Origin: Undaria pinnatifida
Taxonomy: Eukaryota; Sar; Phaeophyceae; Laminariales; Alariaceae
Assembly: GCA_012845835.1 (NCBI GenBank)
Contig: JABAKD010000023.1
Location: 3,548,200 to 3,612,199 of the forward strand
DNA length: 64,000 bases
Reading direction: 5' to 3'
Both the position numbers and the translations under genes were made by a program. Each line of letters begins with the position of its first letter. The stretch's first letter is position 1. Of this stretch, positions 56,628 through 64,000 are shown in pieces. Below the pieces are notes generated by a model. The model saw nothing but the letters and a program-made list of their open reading frames with translations. It was not told where the DNA came from and did no database searches.

Positions 56628-57420
56628 TACTGCAAACAATAAACACCCAACAAATCATCGTCTTTCATAGCACCCTTCCTCGTGTCGAGCAGCGCCCTTC
56701 CTCGTTACAAAAAAAAACGCTGGTTTCTGGGGCGGCTATCACCGAATATCAGAACTCTCCCAGAAAGCGATTAAGGTTAGGGTTCGTCGAAGAGTAAGTC
56801 TTCTGGACTTTCTATAAAAAAAATTGTTTCCGTGTAACTGGGCCCACGGGTGGGTTTGTTCATCAGTTTTCTTGTAAGTGGTGTGTATGAGCCCCTCACG
56901 TCCGCAGCTCTGCGGAACAAAATGAAATAAGGTGGGGGGATGGAGCGATGACACGCGAGAAAAAAAAGCAAAATAGTCTAGACTATAGTCTAGACTTAAT
57001 TACTTAGTTCTCGACCCCCTCGGAGGTCTCGCTCGGCATATTCTCCCCGCTCTCAGCCCTTCTCCGCCCGTAATTGCCGAAAAGAGAATTAGTTGCTTGG
57101 GAAAAGAACCGTCCCGAAGTTCTTTGCCTTCCTTGCTTTCCTTATATTTCTTAGCTTTCTTTGCCCTCTGATCTTTTTACTGCTTTCCTTGAATTCTTAG
57201 CTTTCTTTGCTCTCTGATTTTTTTATTTTGCTTTTTCAGCAACTTTTTTGTACCCGAACAATTTTTTTTTTGCTTTTTCTTAAAACTTTTACCTTTGAAG
57301 TTGCCCAATTGCTGGCTGAGAGGGAATTGCCGTTGACGGCTGCAAGCAATTTGAATTTGAAATTTGCCGGATCAGCAATAACAATTTGACGTTGAAATTT
57401 GCGAAGCGGACCAAGGCTAG
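56628..57420. other. No gene supported; AGTCTA palindromes
   Basis: TAGTCTAGACTA (56974-56985) is a perfect palindrome followed by a second AGTCTAGACT. The stretch 57110-57300 is T-rich and pyrimidine-rich. It may be the 5' region of gene B, but I find no ATG in the gene B frame. Confidence 0.4.
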
Positions 57421-60289
57421 TGCGGGAGGAGGCTCCGCCAACAGTGGGGTGGTGGAGGTTCAGGATCAGGCGTGTGGACGTTGGTCGGGCAAGGACGGGA
57501 CTCAGCTTCTTCTGGCAATCCTGATTGGCAGTGCCCGAGCAAGGGTTGTGACGGCTTCCTCATCGCACGAACTAGAAAAAACGGGAGTTCCCAGTACGCT
57601 GTCTGCGACACCCGCAGGAGTGACGACCCTTCCACGTGCCAAGCTTTTTATAACCTCAACAAGAAGCACTGGGAGAGCGGCGACAACCCTCGTGTGTGTG
57701 ACTGGTGTGACGCGGAAAGCTGTGATTCACCTTCGATCAGCGTCCCCAACGAAGGAGCTGAGAGCTTGACGAAACGTGAGTTTCATTTCTTCGTGTTGTT
57801 GGAATTTGATGTTTGCTGTCAGCTATTGATGTTGAGATTTAGTTCCCGTTGTCAGTGTGTTCAGCGCCGTGCGACATAGGTAAGACACTAGTCTAGATGT
57901 CAACACCCTGTATTATGTTCGGTAGTAGTGCTGCGTTGAGTGTTGGCTGAGTGTGCTGCAGGTTGTGCGCAATATATATGTGGTTTTGGGTGTTGGTGAA
58001 CTCAAGCGAATCCTGTTTCCAATAATGATGCATACTAAAATTCACATTGTTTGACCTTGTGTGCCTGTCTGCAACGTTTGCTGTAACCTGTGTGTGCTAC
58101 ACCAGCGTGGTCGAGCTACCACACGGTGGGGTAGCCTGGGCAAACACAAGTTCGCCTGGGTGGTCACGGAGGGCAGTCCCGTCATCGGGGTAAGCATGTT
58201 GTACTAGTTGTCTATGCGGTGACGCTGTGTGCTGTGATTCATTTTTCATGCGTACAACCAAACACACTTTTTGTATGTACGAGTACGAGTACGGGGCAGT
58301 CCCGTCATCGGGGTAGCCAGGGTTGTGCAAGTGGTCCATGCAGTGACGCGGTGTGCTGTGATTTATTTTTCATGCGTAAAACCAAACACACTTTTTGTAT
58401 GTACGAGTACGAGTACGGGGCAGTCCCGTCATCGGGGTAAGCCAGGGTTGTGCAAGTGGTCCATGCAGTGACGCTGTGTGCTGTGATTTATTTTTCATGC
58501 GTACAACCAAACACACTTTTTGTATGTACGAGTACGAGTACGGGGCAGTCCCGTCATCGGGGTAAGCCAGGGTTGTGCAAGTGGTCCATGCAGTGACGCG
58601 GTGTGCTGTGATTTATTTTTCATGCGTACAACCAAACACACTTTTTGTATGTACGAGTACGAGTACGGGGCAGTCCCGTCATCGGGGTAAGCCAGGGTTG
58701 TGCAAGTGGTCCATGCAGTGACGCTGTGTGCTGTGATTTCTTTTCAGACGTACAAATAAACACACTTTTTGTATGGACAACTACGTGTACGGGGCAGTCC
58801 CGTCATCAGGGTATAAGCGGGGATTGTACAAGTAATGGCCTAGACTGCAGTGACGCTGTGTGCTGTGATTTCTTTTCATACGTACAACCAAACACACTTC
58901 ATGTATGTACGACTACGAGCACGGGAGTGTCCCGTCATCGGGGTAAGCGGGGGTTGAACGAGCGGCCCATGCTGTGACGCTTTGCGTTGTGATATAAACA
59001 CACTTTTTGGATGTACGACTACGACTACGTGATATCTATACGTGTAAGACGCAATGAAAACGGGCAAGTCCCATCACGGGGGTCAGCCAGGGTTGTAAAA
59101 ATGGTGCATGCAGTGATAAATAACACAGCAGCATCATACCATCAGCACCTGTCGCAGTACACACCGGAGGTTGATATATAGCAGTAAACAGAAGCTGAAG
59201 TTAACCTGGGCGGTGCTGGAGAGCAGTCCCGTGATTGGGTTTAGCGAGTTGTTCATGTAGTGAAGCGGTGTACTACTGTTACTCATTTTTCATACAACCA
59301 CATAAACTATTTGTATTAACGAGTACAAGTAGGGTGCGCAACCTCTTCAGGAGTCGCAGTACACGTCGGTCGTAATAGTATTGATTGCAGCAGTACTAGA
59401 GTAGTACCTAACAAATTTCTCAGCAGGTACTGACTCTTACCCTTCGTTGTCGGTATTCCGCCGGTAGGCCGTATATTATAGCAGTACACCGGGGCTTACG
59501 CTTACCAGTTGCGACTGTGAATCCCGTTCGTTCCTGTCCCAGTCGTGGTTTCATAGGTGTTAGCAACGTTGTCGTACCAGGTAGGGCTTTGTCCATAAAC
59601 GATCGCTTTTATTACAGTGTTGCGACTTCCTTTCAAGCTTTGGAAATCGATGACAGCTACTATTAAGCGGCCTTACTATTTTGAACATTCACTGAACGCT
59701 AGATATTCCCATCCGTTGTTGTCGTTTGCAGAAGCCCTGCGAAGCAGTCGCCGACGGCCGCCAAGTCGGCGAGGACATAAACACGACGTGCACCGGCGAA
59801 ATCAAGGCCGGTCACCTCCTCCTGAAGAAGGTAGGCGACTACTTGCTCGATATACCTCCCGCACTCCATTACCACTGTGCCAAGAGGGCGTTCGACATCG
59901 AGGTACGTTCTACTCTTATCTTGCGTCACGTGTGTCACGAGCCCCTATTAATATCCGAGACATCCAGGTCTCTTGCTCGAGACTAGGGGATTGCGTGCGG
60001 ATATATGCAGTGCGGCTCTTCTTTCAAGTACCAAGAGCAAGTACAACAATACCACGACAATTACGAACAACGAAAGAAGGAGCTCCAATAGTTTGGACGG
60101 TAACGACGTCTGCTGGAGAGAAGTACGAACACTTTTTTACACATATTTATCGACGTCCTCCCGCTATGCTTCAACGTGTGTGGACAGATCCACAAGATCA
60201 TCGACAAAAAACAAGAGTGCAAGGTGCTGGGTACCTCCGCTGAGGAGGAGTCCAAGCAAGCCTGCATGCCCTTTCGGAAGCAATGTTGA
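57421..60289 (+). CDS. Gene B: paralogue of gene A, four exons, 5' end unresolved
   Basis: Exon 1 is in frame from about 57421 and ends at 57775 (donor GTGAGT, phase 1). Exon 2 is about 58116-58189 (donor GTAAGC, phase 0). Exon 3 is 59732-59902 (acceptor TTTGCAG, donor GTACGT). Exon 4 is 60188-60289 (TGA). Intron phases match gene A, which lacks the last intron. Exon 1 has the conserved cysteines (WQCPSKGC, YAVC, DPSTC, VCDWC) and RTRKNG. Exon 3 has KPC, CTGEIKAGHLLL and HYHC. Exon 4 reads KVLGTSAEEESK beside gene A's LHDLGSTAEKEA. A TAG at 57418 precedes exon 1 with no ATG in frame, so the start is upstream, frameshifted or lost. Exon 2 has two possible acceptors 10 bp apart (after 58105 and 58115). 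Only the second keeps the frame, although the first gives a better W-x-x-Y match before a stop. Confidence 0.55.
58172..59340 (+). repeat. Minisatellite carrying a 5' splice site copy, intron 2 of gene B
   Basis: The unit starts GGCAGTCCCGTCATCGGGGT and ends with TACGAGTACGAGTACGG. Copies start at 58172 (which is exon 2 itself), 58295, 58419, 58544, 58669, 58793 and 58924, a period of 123-131 bp. Diverged copies are near 59060 and 59218. Copies at 58419, 58544, 58669 and 58924 keep the donor GGGGTAAGC; those at 58295 and 58793 have lost it. The last copy, near 59200-59255, also resembles more of exon 2 (CCTGGGCGGTGCTGGAGAGC), which suggests the array grew from a duplicated exon-intron border. 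Confidence 0.85.
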
Positions 60290-61200
60290 CAGCACGTTAT
60301 TTATATAACGTTAAGTTGTGGTTTCCATTAATATAGTCTAGTCTATACCAGCATCGGTTTTCTAGCACTATGCCTAAATGCAGGCTCTTCGTCCTTGGGA
60401 TTACAAATAATGCACTTCACATATTTGCGGTGTGTGCGTTCAAGTTCCTGCTTCCCGAGTGCTTCCAGCATGTTTTTTTTGGGCACTGCGCTCCTTTACA
60501 TCTTAAGTTGTATTTTTCCTGTCTCTATCCTTGACAAGCGCGTGCCTGGTGTTCATGCTTGCGATCATAATCATTTCTTCATAATCGAATTAGAGAAAGC
60601 TATTCGTAAGTGTAAAGGTGCTAGCTCAGAGGTGTAATATGGTGTGCCAACTAAGTCCTCCGAGGTGGTGGGGGCATGTTAGCACGGGCGGCGGCATATT
60701 AGCATTTTTTTACATACCAGTACAAGATACTTTCGAGCGCTACGCTTACAGTCTATACATGCTCCTATAGAAGTATGACGTTACACAGCTCCTTCAGACG
60801 CAATGTTGACATTGCGTTCTTTCTTGAACGTTAAGTTGTGTTTTCTAAATATCAGCTTCGTTTTTTGAGCTCTACGCCTAAATGCGTGCTCTTAGTCCTT
60901 GGGAGTACGCATGTACTTTCGGTTGCGGTGTGCGCGTTCAGTTTCTGTTTCCAGCACGTGTTTTTGGGCACTGCGCTGAAATAAATGCTCCTTTAGATGT
61001 TTAAGTTGTAGTTTTAGACTAACTATTAATAACTGTAGTTTTATACTACCTGTTTTGCTGTCTCTGTCCTTGACAAGCGCGTGCCTGGTGTTTATGCAGT
61101 GCGATAATATATTATTGATGATCGACTTAGAGACAGCCATTAATAAGTGTACAGGTGCTACCTGAGAGGTGGAAGGATATGCCAAGCAAGTCCTCCGACG
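60271..61200 (+). repeat. Tandem duplication of the gene B 3' end and flank
   Basis: The block 60271-60660 recurs, diverged, at about 60787-61200. Shared blocks are GCAATGTTGACA, ACGTTAAGTTGTG, GCCTAAATGC, TTTTGGGCACTGCGCT, GACAAGCGCGTGCCTGGTGT and AAGTCCTCCGA. The duplicated part begins within the last codons of gene B. Confidence 0.75.
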
Positions 61201-61798
61201 TGTCCATCATGGACTGGGCGAATGGATGATAATAACAAACGTATAACCATAATCGTCTCCATCTTCTACCGCCGTACTATATATGGACCTCTTCGCATTT
61301 TCAAGTCGCCAGTTGCGCCATTCGCGCTTCTTTTCCGCCTTTCTACTGAATGTTCATTCCTCCTTCCGCGAGCGAAGCCCTCGTATACTTGTATATTTGT
61401 GATGTTCTTTCCTTTGAGAGGGCCGGTAGTCCAACAGACTACTACACAATACAATGAAGAATGTCGTGTCCGTTTTTGGGGGGCGGGGTACCAGCAAGTA
61501 CGCAAAAGAGGGGCGCGATCGATGCCATTCGTTTTTCGGCAAAAATGTCGATATTTCCGGTACCTCTGTCAGAAGGCCGTGCTGCTATCGAGATAACACA
61601 TTTTAGTTAACCATTAATGTATTTTTCTGAAATGTGACGAGCCTCGTTAACCCAAAACGTCGTCGTCTATAAACTGAAAAAAAAAACGATTGTGGATGTA
61701 TCTTACACCTCGGCCATGGGTCTGGCCATCGGCCGGCTGCGAGCTTCCAGCTTGTATCAACATATACATGCTTTTGGACGCATAAGATGAGAGTATTG

Positions 61799-62118
61799 AC
61801 CGGTCGCCCCGGTGGCGTATCAGGTTATCCTCGAGCCTGGTATAGGTCAGTGTCGTGAGTTCGAGCCCCGCCGAGTGCATACTCGTATAAATTCGTTGGG
61901 ACTTTTTCTTGTGGACAAATTGACTTGCGGAAAGCGCGAGAGCGTGAGTTAGCAACATTCGATGAACAATCGACGAGCAGTGGGATTGCTGAACCCTATG
62001 CGCGATAAAAATTGAAGGCAAGAACCGGGGAGGAGAAGGGATGACACCTGTGACCACGGCTTGTCCAGAAGCTGGAAAGTGAAAGTGTGCTAAAAAAAAA
62101 AAAAAAAAAAAAAAATAG
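61799..62118 (+). mobile_element. tRNA-derived SINE, copy 1 (full length)
   Basis: The 5' head has an A-box-like GTGGCGTATCAGG (about 61812) and a B-box-like GAGTTCGAGCC (about 61857), spaced as in RNA polymerase III tRNA promoters. A body of about 220 bp follows, and the 3' end is an A run of about 24 (about 62091-62115). It encodes no protein. Copies on the other strand are at 50463-50757 and 18365-18500. It would need the reverse transcriptase of a partner LINE. The tRNA-like part does not fold as an intact tRNA. Confidence 0.75.
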
Positions 62119-62430
62119 AGAGGTCCTCCAGCGAGGCTTGCGCGTTTTGGGGCGAAAAGCCTCTGAACGGTTGAGTTGAACCCCTCAAGCGTCGAACTAT
62201 CGGTCAGTACGACAGTTTTTGCGAGCCTAACTTGTAGTAGCGCTACTAACTGCATGTAGCGCATTATAATGCTTGGTCGGGTGGCGCAAACGAACGTCTT
62301 CGAAGGTCATGTTCAGGGGGGTGCTATGGTGAGCTCCTCATGCGTTGCCAGGAACTCAGGAACTTCAGCGGCACGCCCACGGTAGGGTTGCCCTGCATAG
62401 CAGTGGTCGGTTGGTTTCCCCCCTCCCCAC

Positions 62431-63381
62431 CTGAACAATCCTCGTGATGACGATCGCGATGGACAGGCTGGAGATGGCCCACAGGTTCACCGCCGTGAGC
62501 TCGATGAACTTGAAAAAGTAGATCGCAGGCCCCGCGGTCTTCCTCGAGCTCCAGCAGTTGAGTACCATCACGGACATTATGGACTGGCTCAGCACGTAGG
62601 CTACCCCGCTTTGGTTGGGCGTAGAGGAAAAACCAGAGTTGCAAAGAGGGACAGGCGAACGGAGGGGGGTGACGGGGGAGGGCGGGGGTACAGTGACGAT
62701 GATTGACCCAGGGCTAAATGGATGGGGGTGCACCCCCTTTGCCAGTACCGGGTTTTGGTTACTCCTACGAGTCACTCTGTGCATCACCACAACAAAGACC
62801 ATAGACGATTTGGTTTAGGCGCGAATATAGCTAACAATGTCATCGCGGAACTCATATCTCAAAACTTATACGAACACACGATTAAGGACCGCAAAGAGAC
62901 AGGGAGTTTACTCGCGCGAGTAACCCCAAGACACCGGTGAAAACAGACCCCAAAAAAGTGACCCGCCTAGAGAGTAGCCATGGTCCTTGGTCATGCCTTG
63001 GGTGATGCGTTTGGCCCGGCGAAGCTATATCATTTCGTCACACCACTAACTTCGAACATGGCACACAAAACTCGGCACGAAAAGGTAAGACCGCCACGTA
63101 AAGGTGGGATCGCTTTCGCGCGAGTGATCCCTATCTAGGCCCTGGGAAAAGAGGCCCCACCAATGACCCCGCTTGCCGCAGCCACGACCACCTCCTGCCC
63201 CGATCCCCCCTCCCCCGACACTGCCTCCACCACCACACGATAATGATAATGGCGCACGCTTTACCCACCTCGTCCAATGAAGGAAGAATATTCGCATGTG
63301 CGCTCTTCTTGAGCGGTTGAACCACGGGTGCAAAACGGATAGGCTGATGCAGAGCGCCATTAGCCGCAGAACATTGACGAC
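62431..63381 (-). CDS. Membrane protein, two candidate exons (N-terminal side of the 49.5-51 kb gene?)
   Basis: On the minus strand, exon a is 63381-63269 (acceptor AAAACAG, donor GTGGGT) and exon b is 62608-62431 (acceptor CAAAG, donor GTGGGG). Exon a ends in phase 2 and exon b starts in phase 2, giving VVNVLRLMALCISLSVLHPW, then SGVAYVLSQSIMSVMVLNCW, then FFKFIELTAVNLWAISSLSI. This gives three hydrophobic, membrane-like stretches. Exon b ends in phase 0, which fits exon c at 50962. Another frame of exon a is also open, so its frame rests on the phase match. A SINE, gene B and many repeats would lie in the following intron. No ATG is seen, so earlier exons lie to the right. Confidence 0.4.
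62705..62985. mobile_element. Small TIR element with ACTCGCGCGAGT palindrome, copy 4
   Basis: The left part has GGGGGTGCACCCCC and ACTCCTACGAGTCACTCTGT. The right part has ACTCGCGCGAGTAACCCC (62910-62927), then ACAGACCCCAAAAAAGTGAC. The outer ends GACCCAGGGCTA and TAGCCATGGTCC are weak inverted repeats. Confidence 0.6.
63105..63175. mobile_element. Right half of the ACTCGCGCGAGT element family
   Basis: TTTCGCGCGAGTGATCCC followed by AAAAGAGGCCCCACCAATGA matches the right half of copies 1 and 4. The left half is not recognisable. Confidence 0.5.
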
Positions 63382-64000
63382 CTGTTTTTTCGAGTTTTGA
63401 TCAAACAAAAAAGACGCCACGGGGAGTGGGACGACACGGGGAGTGGGACGATAGGTTACTGGAGGGAATGGCGCCGCTCACGTCTGGTGCGTTTCAGCCT
63501 CTCGTAAACAACGACGATTGTGCACACAGCAAGTAAAGGATTGGTCGACTTGGAACCTTGGGTCTGTCGCAAGTTGAGAAGGGGGAATACCGGGTTTCCT
63601 ATGAGTATGGGACTGGCTTGTGGTAACGGGGGCACGTATGGGGCATCTATTAGTTGTAGCCCAGAGGCACGGAGGCACTCGCGCGAGAGTAATCGCCCTA
63701 TTCCGTTTGTTTGTCGTATTAACCTCGCGAGTTGCTGTTTTTGTTTGTGATTTCTTATTAATCGAACTGCGTACACCTCGACATGCCAATCAATCGATAA
63801 TGAATGACTTCGACATGCACGTGTGAGGGATACGGCAAAATCTGACTAGTTTGTCCGTTCGTCCATTCACCCGCCGCCAAGGTCAACACACACAGCTGAC
63901 ATTCTCTTGTCTACTTGCGCCATAAATCCAGTAATATATTAAAGCTAAAGCAGCACGTCAGGGCGAGCAAGGGTTGGAGGGGGGGGGGGGGGGGGGAGGG
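63382..64000. other. No gene supported
   Basis: Earlier exons of the minus-strand membrane protein could lie here or beyond, but none with a clear splice context was found. The window ends in a G run (about 63979-63996). Confidence 0.35.

Noticed and set aside
58219-58977. Short repeated ORFs reading YVRVRVRGSPVIG
   Set aside because: They come from the minisatellite unit; only the SPVIG part corresponds to coding sequence, in exon 2.
61799-61880. Functional tRNA gene suggested by A and B boxes
   Set aside because: The region does not fold as a cloverleaf and continues into a SINE body with an A tail.

Overview
The window reads as nuclear DNA of a eukaryote, most probably a brown alga (Phaeophyceae) or a close stramenopile relative. 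The evidence is: a repeat protein at 19.3-20.1 kb that fits the EsV-1-7 motif C-x4-C-x16-C-x2-H-x12, a motif characteristic of brown algae and their phaeoviruses; GT-AG introns with GTGAG/GTAAG donors; interstitial TTAGGG-type telomeric arrays at 36.6 kb; and very dense transposon debris. There are no operons, and I found no rRNA, no CRISPR array and no intact tRNA. A 500-base run of N (52342-52841) is an assembly gap.

Layout. 0-9 kb is mostly non-coding, with an OTU-type protease ORF on the minus strand (3577-4224), a perfect 16-bp hairpin (4611-4650) and two unrecognised minus-strand ORFs (7.2-8.0 kb). 9.0-10.6 kb holds two Ty3/gypsy fragments placed back to back. 13.2-15.0 kb and 32.2-33.3 kb carry related elements full of long G runs. 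19.3-20.1 kb is a broken EsV-1-7 repeat gene. 20.6-27.0 kb is a nearly complete but mutated Ty1/copia retrotransposon with two LTRs and a 6-bp target duplication. 35.2-36.3 kb has a hairpin-bearing satellite beside a LINE endonuclease relic. 39.6-41.8 kb is a three-exon cysteine-rich gene (gene A) with a (TG)n array of about 535 bp in intron 2. Only 77 bp after it starts an intact 1711-residue Helitron Rep/helicase/OTU protein (41.9-47.0 kb). 48.2-49.2 kb is a TIR element of pogo/Tigger-like form.

49.5-63.4 kb is the most informative part. On the minus strand, four candidate exons with compatible splice phases (63.38-63.27, 62.61-62.43, 50.96-50.80 and 49.95-49.50 kb) could form one polytopic membrane-protein gene with an intron of about 11.5 kb. 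Inside that putative intron, on the plus strand, lies gene B (57.4-60.3 kb), a paralogue of gene A. Gene B intron 2 contains a minisatellite whose 124-125 bp unit carries a copy of the end of exon 2 plus its 5' splice site. The same interval holds two TRIM-like mini-LTR elements, several MITE families, a 324-bp foldback and a SINE copy at each end.

How the parts relate. Most sequence is explained by transposons and tandem arrays that have spread into introns and flanks. Host-gene candidates are genes A and B, the membrane protein, the EsV-1-7 gene, and weaker single exons at 18.8 and 31.2 kb. The features most likely to be new are the intronic splice-donor minisatellite, the TRIM family with a tRNA T-arm-like segment, satellites apparently derived from MITE ends, a small element family with ACTCGCGCGAGT-type palindromes, and the OTU domain found both fused to a Helitron and alone.
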